Source: JAXMHQ01 sp046346665
GTDB lineage: Bacteria > Verrucomicrobiota > Verrucomicrobiia > Limisphaerales > JAXMHQ01
Direction of reading: 5' to 3'
Assembly (NCBI GenBank): GCA_046346665.1
Contig: JAXMHQ010000042.1
Span: 1-39,724, forward strand
DNA: 39,724 nt
This document shows positions 9,524 to 16,573 of the stretch, in pieces (the stretch's first letter is position 1; the number at the start of each line of letters is the position of its first letter). The position numbers were made by a program, and so were the translations under genes. The notes below the pieces were generated by a model. That model was not told the DNA's origin and did no database searches. It saw only the letters and a list, made by a program, of their open reading frames with translations.

Positions 9524-10339
9524 CTAACTCGCCTTCGGTTTTCGTTGCCGCAGGAAATCACACCACGCATCCATCCACTCCCCGGTCTTGGCCGACACTT
9601 CAAAAACCTTCGCGTGATGGCTGATCCGGCCCAGGTTCAGCATCGCAAGGTTCCGATCGAACCCGCAGGGCTGCGCCAGATCGGTCTTGGTCACCAGCAC
9701 GACATCGGCGGAATGGAACATCGGCGGATACTTGAGCGGCTTGTCTTCGCCTTCGGTCACCGACAAAAGCACCACGCGCAAATCCTCGCCCAGGTCGTAG
9801 GAGGCCGGACAGACCAGGTTGCCGACGTTTTCAACGATCAACAGGTCCAGCTCGTCCAGTTTCAGTTTGTCGGCGGCCTTGGCGACCATGTCGGCTTCGA
9901 GATGGCACACAGTGCCTGTCGTGATCTGAACCACCGGCACCCCGGCGGCCTTTAATCGCGCCGCATCGTTGTCCGTCGCCAGGTCGCCCACCACCACGCC
10001 CGTGCGCATCTGGCGCCCCAGCAACTCAGCCGTACGCTGGACCAGGGTCGTTTTGCCGGAGCCCGGCGAGGAAACCACGTTCAGCACGAGCAGCCCTTTG
10101 GCTTTGAAAAATCCCCGGTTGCGCTCCGCCAACCGGTCGTTCTTCTCGAGAATGGACCGGTTCAACTCAATCGTCTGCGGCCCGTGCGAATGCCCGTGAC
10201 CGTGTTCGTGGCCGTGTTCATGTCCGTGATCGTGGGGATGATCGTGCGAATGAGAATGCGGGGATGCCTGCCCGGATGCCGGCTGTCCGCCGATTGTCAC
10301 GTCGTCGCCCACATTCCCGCAGCCGCAGTCTTTGCACAT
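9524..10339 (-). CDS. hypB: Hydrogenase nickel incorporation GTPase HypB
   Basis: HypB is the GTPase that delivers nickel to NiFe-hydrogenase precursors with HypA. The start at 10339 (MCKDCGCGN) places the family CxxCGC motif at residues 2-7, which fits better than the open frame starting 12 codons earlier. A histidine-rich stretch at about 28-53 is a nickel store, as in Bradyrhizobium-type HypB. The GTPase domain has the P-loop SSPGSGKTTLV (about 91-101), the metal-binding TGTVCHLEADM, IVENVGNLVCP and VTKTDL. The 271-residue protein looks intact. No other hyp genes or hydrogenase subunits are in the window, so it is separated from its usual partners. Confidence 0.95.
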   Translation of the reverse strand: MCKDCGCGNVGDDVTIGGQPASGQASPHSHSHDHPHDHGHEHGHEHGHGHSHGPQTIELNRSILEKNDRLAERNRGFFKAKGLLVLNVVSSPGSGKTTLVQRTAELLGRQMRTGVVVGDLATDNDAARLKAAGVPVVQITTGTVCHLEADMVAKAADKLKLDELDLLIVENVGNLVCPASYDLGEDLRVVLLSVTEGEDKPLKYPPMFHSADVVLVTKTDLAQPCGFDRNLAMLNLGRISHHAKVFEVSAKTGEWMDAWCDFLRQRKPKAS

Positions 10340-10458
10340 AGAAGAGGCCCCGGCACGTTGACGGGGCACACCCAAAACCTAAGTGTTCGACAGCGGGTGT
10401 CAAGGACGGGAGAAAATGGATTATGGGAGTGTTGGAGGGTCGCAACCGGCAGGATTTC

Positions 10459-10486
10459 ACACTCCGCACTCCGCATTCCGCACTGG
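10459..10486. repeat. Heptamer tandem run (CACTCCG type)
   Basis: Four consecutive 7-bp units, three of the form CAyTCCG and a last degenerate CACTGGG, end just before the redoxin stop codon. A weak counterpart, GGGAGTGTTGGAGG, lies about 30 nt to the left. It resembles one arm of the other heptamer dyads in this window. Confidence 0.55.
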
Positions 10487-10488
10487 GT

Positions 10489-11088
10489 TTATCCGCCGTA
10501 CTTCACCCCGCACCCGTATGGCTTGGTCTGGCTCACGGCGACTTTTTCGCCGGATAAAACCTGCTGGACGGCCGCTTTCACGTAGTTATGGGCAGTGCGC
10601 GGATCCCCGCCGGGCGAAGGCCGATCATCAATCGCCCCGCTGTAAACCAGCGTGCCGCTGGCATCGATCACAAACATGTGCGGCGTCGTTCGCATCCCGT
10701 AAGCCTTCCCGATCGCGCCGGAACTGTCGTCAATCCACGCGGTCGCATTCGGTTTCTCCCGCGCCCACTCGGCCCGCGCCTGGTCGGGCGTGCGATGACT
10801 CGAATTGTTCGGGTTCACCGAATTCACCATCAGCCAGATCACGCCTTTCGACGTCATCTCCTTCTGCAATTCCTGCATCGCCCCGGTGTTGAAATGATTC
10901 GCGCAAAATGGACAGTCCAGGTTGTAAGACTCCAGCACCACCACCTTGCCCTTGTAATCCGACAAATGGATCGTCTTGCCGTTAATGTCCGTCCCCGTGA
11001 AATCCGGCGCCGCCTTCCCCACCTCCGCCGCCCCAAATGCCGAGGCCCCCACCAACATCGACGCCATCCAAACAACCACGCGCTTCAT
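10489..11088 (-). CDS. Secreted redoxin (thioredoxin-fold, AhpC/TSA-like)
   Basis: The likely start is the ATG at 11088 (MKRVVVWMASMLVGASAFGA), which gives a typical signal peptide and a 199-residue precursor; the frame opens 13 codons earlier. The mature part begins AEVGKAAPDFTGTDINGK, the redoxin entry motif. It has a CxxC-type site in SYNLDCPFCANHF and the cis-Pro loop RTTPHMFVIDASG. The protein is expected outside the cytoplasm as a thiol oxidoreductase or peroxidase. The next gene upstream on the same strand encodes DsbD, which could supply its electrons. Two related palindromes lie 156-270 nt upstream of the start. Substrate unknown. Confidence 0.85.
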   Translation of the reverse strand: MKRVVVWMASMLVGASAFGAAEVGKAAPDFTGTDINGKTIHLSDYKGKVVVLESYNLDCPFCANHFNTGAMQELQKEMTSKGVIWLMVNSVNPNNSSHRTPDQARAEWAREKPNATAWIDDSSGAIGKAYGMRTTPHMFVIDASGTLVYSGAIDDRPSPGGDPRTAHNYVKAAVQQVLSGEKVAVSQTKPYGCGVKYGG

Positions 11089-11243
11089 AATCGTCCTTTT
11101 GTTCAGCGTCATTTCGTTCCAATGCAATGCCGCTTTTATTTAATGCATTAGATACCACAATGGTCGGATTGTTCAACCGGGCTGAAGAAACGTCGTAACC
11201 ACAACTGACACCCTCACTTTCGGGGTTTTCGGGCATGACCAAC

Positions 11244-11267
11244 TTTATGTTGCACGTGCAACATAAA
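11244..11267. promoter_or_regulatory. Perfect 24-bp palindrome (operator candidate 1)
   Basis: The half-site TTTATGTTGCAC is followed immediately by its exact reverse complement, without a loop. It lies in the 307-nt gap between dsbD and the redoxin gene, 156 nt upstream of the redoxin ATG. The gap has no gene and otherwise shows only the second palindrome. Perfect symmetry with no spacer fits a homodimeric DNA-binding protein better than a terminator. Confidence 0.6.
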
Positions 11268-11330
11268 CTTTGCAACGCCTCCAAACGCCTGCAGACGCGG
11301 TGGGCTGGACAGCAAGGAAAGCGACTACGG

Positions 11331-11358
11331 ACTTTATGTCGTACGTACGACAGAAAGT
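11331..11358. promoter_or_regulatory. 28-bp palindrome with one mismatch (operator candidate 2)
   Basis: The half-site ACTTTATGTCGTAC meets GTACGACAGAAAGT. Compared with the palindrome at 11244-11267, two bases of the half-site differ, and both differences are mirrored in the other half, so the symmetry is kept. The centres of the two palindromes are 89 bp apart. It begins 38 nt after the dsbD stop in the direction of transcription. Confidence 0.6.
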
Positions 11359-11395
11359 TCGCACCGCAGGTTGGTCGCAGTGCTCGGGCCTGCGT

Positions 11396-13528
11396 CTACC
11401 GGGGCCGGGCGCCGGCCTTGTCTAGCGCGTCCAACATGATTCCCGGCGTCAGCAACTCGGGCAGGACGACCGGCGGGGCGCCGGGTTTGCCGGGAAACAC
11501 CAGCACGAGCGGAACACCGGCACGGCCGTATTTGGCCAACTCCACCGTGATGTCGTCCGTCACGCGCGTGTAATCGCCCAGCAGGGCGGCGGCGTTCAAC
11601 GATTTCAATTTCGCGCGCACGGACGGGATGTCGATCGCCAACCGCTTGTTCGCCTGGCAGGTGAGACACCAGCTCGCGGTGAAATCCACCAGCACCGGCC
11701 GTCCTTCGGCCTGGGCGCGTTCGACCGCGGCGGCGGACCAGGGCGCCCACGGAATGTCGCCCGATTCAGCGGCAGCCTGGGCGGCGGAGGTGTCGACCGG
11801 CGCACGCCAGTTCAATCCCCGTTCGATCGCGTAACCGTATCCGCCGGCGAGGAGGACCAGGGCGGCGAGCATGGCGAGGGCGGGCCGCCGGCGGGAGCGC
11901 TGGGCGAACTCGCCGAAGACCCACGCGGCGGCGGCGAACACGACGAGGAAAATACCCAGCCACCAGCTCCTTTCGCCGTAATAAGCCGGCATCAGGCTGA
12001 ACAGCCAGACGGCGGTCGCAAGCATCGGGAAGCCCATGGCGATTTTGAATCGTTCCATCCACGCCCCGGGCTTTGGCAGGAAGGCGAGCCAGTCGGGATT
12101 CCAGCTTAATATCATGTAAGGCATCGCTAGCCCGAATCCAACCATGAGAAACATCAGCACGAGGATGCCCGCGGGCTGGGCGAGGGCAAATCCGACGGCG
12201 GACCCGAGGAACGGTGCGGTGCACGGCGTGGCGAGGACGGTGGCGAGGATGCCGTTGAAAAACGCGCCGGATAGTCCGCTGCGGGCGGCAGCACTACCGG
12301 CTGCATTCAGAATATGGCTGCCGGGATTCACCTCGAACACGCCGAACAGGTTCAACGCGACGCCCGTGACGAGCACGGTGAGGAGCACGACAAATCGGGG
12401 GTTGCCGAATTGCATGCCCCAGCTCGCGTGGCGGCCGGCGGTTTTCACCGCGATGACCAGCAGCGCGAGAACGAGGAACGACGCGAGCACGCCGGCGGTG
12501 TAGGACAGGCCGAGGGCGCGGACGCGGCGGGCGTCGCTGCTGGCTTCGCGGACGAACCCGAGAATTTTCAAAGCGATGACCGGCAGGACGCACGGCATGA
12601 CGTTGAGGATGATGCCACCCAGGAACCCGTAAAGGAGCATAAGCCAGAGCGGCTTCGACAGGGGCGAGGCGGCGGCCGGCGCCGCGGCGGGCGGCTCGGC
12701 CGGGGGCGCTGTGACCAATTGCAGGCGCACGTCGGCTCCCGTGCGCTCCTTGCCGTTTTCATCAACCAACAGCCCCGGGATTTCGTGCGGCCAATCCCCG
12801 GAGAATTTCTTCACCCATTTCCGGAGGACCACCGAGCCGGCTGAATTGGTCCATCGTTCCGATCCGCCCTGCACTTCGAACTGGTCGCTGGCATCGGGAT
12901 AAAAATCCTGGCGCGCGGGATCGACCGGCAGCGAGATCGGGCGGAGATCGTCCCTGGCGGGCCCGGCCCATTCGGCCGGAAGGATGCCGGTTTTTGGATC
13001 AAACCGGGCCGGCAGCCGGGGAATCCACGTCTCGAAGACGGCTGCTGAGGAGGAAACCGTGTTGGACGGCGCCACGATCAGAGTGGCGGCGACATTGGCT
13101 TTGCCCGGGAGACATTGCTCCTTGCATTCGAGCCAGGAAACTTTCGCCGCGATGTCGAGCGCTCCGGCCGCGGCATTCGAGGCGATGGTGAGCGGGACCA
13201 TGAGAACAGTTTCGCCGGAATAGATATAGGTCGTGAGATCATCCGGCGGGAGTTTTTCGGGAACGGGCCAGCGGATGTCGCCTGCGGTGATGCCGGGGGG
13301 AAGTTTCCATTGAATGGACGTCGGGACTCCGGAAGCGCCGGAGTTTCGCCAGTAGGTGTGCCACCCGGGTTCCATGCGGAGAACCACGCCGGCCCACAGC
13401 GTGTAACCGGGGCGCACGGAATCCATCGAAAGCACCAGTTGCGCCTCGGTGTGCGCGGCATGCGCTGCGCCGCCAAGTCCGGCGAGCAGAACCAGGAGGC
13501 TAAGAAGAGTTGCGGCTCTGGATTTCAT
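11396..13528 (-). CDS. dsbD: Thiol:disulfide interchange protein DsbD
   Basis: DsbD carries electrons from cytoplasmic thioredoxin across the inner membrane to periplasmic thiol proteins. The 710-residue protein starts with a signal peptide (KSRAATLLSLLVLLAGLGGA). It then has a DsbD/ScsB-type alpha domain (about 25-280) with a Cys pair in WLECKEQCLPG. The membrane domain (about 290-590) carries both redox cysteines, in NVMPCVLPVIALK (C313) and in ATPCTAPFLG. A C-terminal thioredoxin domain has FTASWCLTCQANK (C621, C624). All three redox centres are present. It lies upstream of, and in line with, the secreted redoxin, a likely client, and could also serve cytochrome c maturation for the PQQ/haem protein at 32 kb. 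Confidence 0.93.
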   Translation of the reverse strand: MKSRAATLLSLLVLLAGLGGAAHAAHTEAQLVLSMDSVRPGYTLWAGVVLRMEPGWHTYWRNSGASGVPTSIQWKLPPGITAGDIRWPVPEKLPPDDLTTYIYSGETVLMVPLTIASNAAAGALDIAAKVSWLECKEQCLPGKANVAATLIVAPSNTVSSSAAVFETWIPRLPARFDPKTGILPAEWAGPARDDLRPISLPVDPARQDFYPDASDQFEVQGGSERWTNSAGSVVLRKWVKKFSGDWPHEIPGLLVDENGKERTGADVRLQLVTAPPAEPPAAAPAAASPLSKPLWLMLLYGFLGGIILNVMPCVLPVIALKILGFVREASSDARRVRALGLSYTAGVLASFLVLALLVIAVKTAGRHASWGMQFGNPRFVVLLTVLVTGVALNLFGVFEVNPGSHILNAAGSAAARSGLSGAFFNGILATVLATPCTAPFLGSAVGFALAQPAGILVLMFLMVGFGLAMPYMILSWNPDWLAFLPKPGAWMERFKIAMGFPMLATAVWLFSLMPAYYGERSWWLGIFLVVFAAAAWVFGEFAQRSRRRPALAMLAALVLLAGGYGYAIERGLNWRAPVDTSAAQAAAESGDIPWAPWSAAAVERAQAEGRPVLVDFTASWCLTCQANKRLAIDIPSVRAKLKSLNAAALLGDYTRVTDDITVELAKYGRAGVPLVLVFPGKPGAPPVVLPELLTPGIMLDALDKAGARPR

Positions 13529-13547
13529 TATTGTTCCATGCCCGGAA

Positions 13548-13567
13548 CCGCGATCTCACGATCGCGG
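13548..13567. repeat. REP-like hairpin, CCGCGATC/TCAC/GATCGCGG
   Basis: An 8-bp perfect stem with TCAC loop, followed by CTGCGGGGCGGCTAC, lies in the 50-nt gap between dsbD and the phosphatase gene. The same hairpin recurs at 16541-16560, and a close relative is at 38853-38872. Confidence 0.7.
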
Positions 13568-13578
13568 CTGCGGGGCGG

Positions 13579-15198
13579 CTACGGGACGGGCGCCAGGCTC
13601 CGCACTTCCATGCCGACGAGCGACACATCGTCGCTGAAACCTTCCTGGCCGCAGTAGCCCCGAACTTCCCCGACCACCTTATCGAGCATTTCCCTGGCGG
13701 GCAACGAGGCGTGGCGCCGGACCGCGTCGGCCAGCCGTTCCTGCGAGAAGCATTCCTGGTCGGCGCCCTCGGCTTCGATGAGACCGTCGGTGAACATCAG
13801 GATCAGGTCGCCGGGGGCCGCGGTGCGAATCGACGTGGGGAAGCTTGCCTCTTCAAAAAGTCCGAGAGCGGGCCCGCGCTTCCGGGCGTCGGTGTGCAAA
13901 ATCTCCACGGATCCCGGCTGGCGCCGGATGTGAAAGGCGTCGGGATGCGCGGCGCTCGCGTAGCGCAGCTCGCCGGTCGCGACATCGGCAATGAGGTAGA
14001 GCGCCGTGGCGAACATGGTGGCGCCGGTCTGCCGAAACAGCCCCGCCAGCCCCTGGTTGATCTGGGCGAGCAATTGTCCAGGGTCGGCCGAACTCCGGCT
14101 GAGATCCTGCACCAGCGCCCGCATCATCGCCGTGACCAACGCCGCCCGCACATCGTGCCCCATGACGTCGCAGATAAACATGCCCACGGCGGAATCGGAC
14201 AATTGCACGACATCGTAAAAATCGCCGCTGACTGATCCGCTGGGCAGGTAGAAGCTGAAGAATTCGAGCGCGCAATTCCGGTTGCCGTTCGCGCGCGTGC
14301 AGGGAAATCGCTGCGGCAGCATGGCAAGCTGGAGTTCGCGCGCCATTTTGAGTTCCTCCTCCACCTGCTGGTTCTTCTGCCGCAACTGCCGGGTGCGCTC
14401 CGCCAGCGCCAGTTCGGCTTCCTTCCGCGCGGTGATGTCGCGCGAGACTCCAAACGTCCCGATGATCCGGCCGTTCGGATCGCGCATCGGGAGCTTGGTG
14501 GTCGAAACCCAGGAAACACTGCCGTCGGGCCAGGTTTCCTTTTCCTCGATGCCCACCACGGGCAGCCCGGTCGTGATCACCCGCCGCTCGTCCTCGCGCG
14601 CCTGGCGCGCGTGCGCCTCGGTGAAAAAATCGGCATCGGATTTTCCCACCGCCTCGGCGGGGCTGGCCAGTCCGAACTTGCGGGCCTGGGCCCGGCTGAC
14701 GCGGAGGAAACGGCTCTCGGTGTCCTTGAAATAAACCGCGTCGGGCACCCGGTCCATGAGCACCTCGAGCAGGTGCTGGTCGTGGCGCGCGGCCCGCTGG
14801 CCTTGCTGCCGGTCGATCGCTTTGCGAATGATTTCAGCCGCCCGGGGCGAGGTGAGTTCGCCGGAGACCACGTAATCCTGGACGCCGTTGCGCAGGGCGG
14901 CCTGGGCGGCCTCAATGTCGGAATCGTCCGCGATGAGCACAATAGCCACTTCGGCGAGCAGCGCATGCAACGCGGCGGGAATGGACTCCGGCGCCGGGCC
15001 CAGAATGCTTGTCGGGAACAGGCCCAGGTCGAAGGATTCGCGGGCGAGCCGTTCGATGGCCCCCACCGCGTCGGGCGCGAATTCCACATGGAATCCATGG
15101 CTGCGCAACGACCCGGCCGCTTCCCGGTTGGATTCGAGAACGAGCAAGCGATGCGAATGGCGGCTCATGTTGTTCAGGCACAGCTTAAGCGAGGCCAT
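13579..15198 (-). CDS. PP2C/SpoIIE-type serine phosphatase with receiver-like and PAS domains
   Basis: This is a cytoplasmic signalling protein of 539 residues. Residues about 17-130 have a response-regulator fold (RLLVLESNREAAGSL, VAIVLIADDS, GVQDYVVSGE), but the phospho-acceptor Asp position reads DLGLFPTSI, so it is probably not phosphorylated. A PAS domain (about 140-265) contains VPDAVYFKDTESRFLRVS and ends in FGVSRDITARKEAE. A coiled coil (about 262-295) leads to the PP2C/RsbU-type catalytic domain with SGDFYDVVQL, CDVMGHDVRAAL, LMFTDGLIEAEG and FSDDVSLVGM, whose acidic metal ligands are retained. The start could also be Met11 (15168). It probably acts on an anti-sigma antagonist elsewhere; no partner is in the window. 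Confidence 0.9.
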   Translation of the reverse strand: MASLKLCLNNMSRHSHRLLVLESNREAAGSLRSHGFHVEFAPDAVGAIERLARESFDLGLFPTSILGPAPESIPAALHALLAEVAIVLIADDSDIEAAQAALRNGVQDYVVSGELTSPRAAEIIRKAIDRQQGQRAARHDQHLLEVLMDRVPDAVYFKDTESRFLRVSRAQARKFGLASPAEAVGKSDADFFTEAHARQAREDERRVITTGLPVVGIEEKETWPDGSVSWVSTTKLPMRDPNGRIIGTFGVSRDITARKEAELALAERTRQLRQKNQQVEEELKMARELQLAMLPQRFPCTRANGNRNCALEFFSFYLPSGSVSGDFYDVVQLSDSAVGMFICDVMGHDVRAALVTAMMRALVQDLSRSSADPGQLLAQINQGLAGLFRQTGATMFATALYLIADVATGELRYASAAHPDAFHIRRQPGSVEILHTDARKRGPALGLFEEASFPTSIRTAAPGDLILMFTDGLIEAEGADQECFSQERLADAVRRHASLPAREMLDKVVGEVRGYCGQEGFSDDVSLVGMEVRSLAPVP

Positions 15199-15230
15199 GT
15201 GCGATGTCCAAGCGCGGAATGTGGTGGGTG

Positions 15231-15329
15231 AGGTTGAACAGTTAAACGGTTAAACAGTTAAACAGTTGAACGGTTAATGGACGACGCTACAACCATTCAA
15301 CTTTTTAACTATTCAACCGTTTAACCGAT
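15231..15329. repeat. GTTAAAC-type dyad repeat, second copy
   Basis: The left arm (15231-15278) has tandem octamers of the type AGTTAAAC and GGTTAAAC, five units long. The right arm (about 15290-15329) has the inverted TTCAACC/TTTAACC units. It fills the gap between the GH105 stop and the phosphatase start. Same family as 5267-5358. Confidence 0.8.
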
Positions 15330-15330
15330 T

Positions 15331-16467
15331 TCACTTCGTACGCATCAGTGCCGCGGCGGTCCAGAGGACGGGGGCCTGGCCGTGGAGATCGCCGGTGTGC
15401 CGGGGCCGGGCCAGGTAATACTCGACGCTCTGGCCTTTGTTCGTCCCCTCGCACACGTCGGACACGTTGCCGTTGATGTCGAGGTGCCGGACAAGGCCGA
15501 GCCAGGCGTTGCGGGCGGCGGGGCCGTAGGTCGCGGTGTCGAGCCAGCCTTGTTTCACCCCGGTGACCATGGCGTAGGCGAACATGGCGGTGCCGGAAGT
15601 CTCCGCCCAGGCTTCGGGATGATCGAGCAGTTGCCGCCAGAGTCCATTGGGACCTTGAAGCGGCAGCAGGCCCGCCATCATCTTTCGGTAGCCGCTCATC
15701 ACCCGCTCACGCTGCGGATGATCGGCCGGCATCGATCGCAGCAACTCGGTCATTCCCGCAGCCACCCAGCCGTTGCCGCGGCTCCAGAAAAATTGCGAAT
15801 CGGGCGCGTGAAAGAACAGCCCGTTGGTCTGTTGCAACCGGTCGAGATACGCCGCCATCGTGCGCGCGGCGCGATCAATGTATTCGGCCTTGCCGGTCGC
15901 CCGGTAGGCCTGCACCTGGACCGCGGTGATCATGAACATGTCGTCGATCCAATAGCGCGCTTCGGATGTGAGGCCGTCCGGCGTCGTCTGGGCCCATTGT
16001 TTGTCGGCGAGGCTCAGTCCGAGTTCGAGGCAATCATGGTTGCCGGTGAGCAGGTAGATTTCGAGGGGCACGATGCCGATGACGCGGTCGTCGACGTGGG
16101 CGCGGAGGGAGATGTGGCGGGCGTCGGGTCCGAGCAGCGGGGCGAATTTGGCGACCAGGGCCGCCTGCAGGCCGGAATTGCCGGTGAGTTTCGCGACTTC
16201 GAGGGACCCGTACCACGAGCAGGCCTCGGGATAAATGATGAATTCGCGCTTGGGATCGGCCTGGTAGCCAAGTTGGCGCTGCGCGAAATTGGTCGCGACG
16301 CGCTGGCCGACCTGGGCGGGGGACATGCCTTCGGGCCAGCCGGAGAAGCACGGTTGCGTGTGCGTGCGGCAGGCGGTGCAGGCGAGCCCCGTCGCGATCA
16401 GGAAAAAGAGGGTGGATTGCCGGAAGCGAGTTGCAAGTTGCAGGTTGCAGGTTGCAGGTTTCGTCAT
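15331..16467 (-). CDS. Secreted glycoside hydrolase, GH88/GH105 family
   Basis: Family members hydrolyse unsaturated uronyl residues released by polysaccharide lyases (for example unsaturated rhamnogalacturonyl hydrolase). Of the 378 residues, the hydrophobic segment STLFFLIATGLACTACRTHT (about 19-38) looks like a signal or lipoprotein leader. The alpha/alpha barrel follows with the family motifs ARYWIDDMFMITAVQ (conserved Asp pair), FFWSRGNGWVAAGMTELL and AETSGTAMFAYAM. The only usable ATG (16467) lies in a CCTGCAA heptamer run, so the first 14 residues (MTKPATCNLQLATR) come from repeat DNA. It ends at the GTTAAAC repeat. Exact substrate unknown; no lyase gene is adjacent. Confidence 0.88.
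   Translation of the reverse strand: MTKPATCNLQLATRFRQSTLFFLIATGLACTACRTHTQPCFSGWPEGMSPAQVGQRVATNFAQRQLGYQADPKREFIIYPEACSWYGSLEVAKLTGNSGLQAALVAKFAPLLGPDARHISLRAHVDDRVIGIVPLEIYLLTGNHDCLELGLSLADKQWAQTTPDGLTSEARYWIDDMFMITAVQVQAYRATGKAEYIDRAARTMAAYLDRLQQTNGLFFHAPDSQFFWSRGNGWVAAGMTELLRSMPADHPQRERVMSGYRKMMAGLLPLQGPNGLWRQLLDHPEAWAETSGTAMFAYAMVTGVKQGWLDTATYGPAARNAWLGLVRHLDINGNVSDVCEGTNKGQSVEYYLARPRHTGDLHGQAPVLWTAAALMRTK
16431..16458. repeat. Heptamer run CCTGCAA at the GH105 start
   Basis: On the minus strand there are three CCTGCAA units and one CTTGCAA unit in tandem, directly after the start codon region of the GH105 gene. The same heptamer appears at 18931-18937 and within mqnD at 26180-26186. 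Because 7 is not a multiple of 3, the coded peptide shifts through all frames every 21 bp. Confidence 0.75.
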
Positions 16468-16492
16468 GGCGCGATTTTGCGCGATTTCCCTC

Positions 16493-16564
16493 GTAGCCGC
16501 AATCGTCAGATTGCGGTCCCATCTCTGCGGTTCGCGGGATCCGCGATCTCACGATCGCGGCTAC
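16493..16564. repeat. Double REP-like hairpin bounded by GTAGCCGC/GCGGCTAC
   Basis: The outer inverted ends GTAGCCGC (16493-16500) and GCGGCTAC (16557-16564) enclose two small hairpins. These are CCGCAATC-GTCA-GATTGCGG and CCGCGATC-TCAC-GATCGCGG. Such a paired, mirrored arrangement recalls REPIN/BIME units. It fills the gap between the topoisomerase stop and the GH105 start. Confidence 0.8.
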
Positions 16565-16573
16565 ACAGGCACC

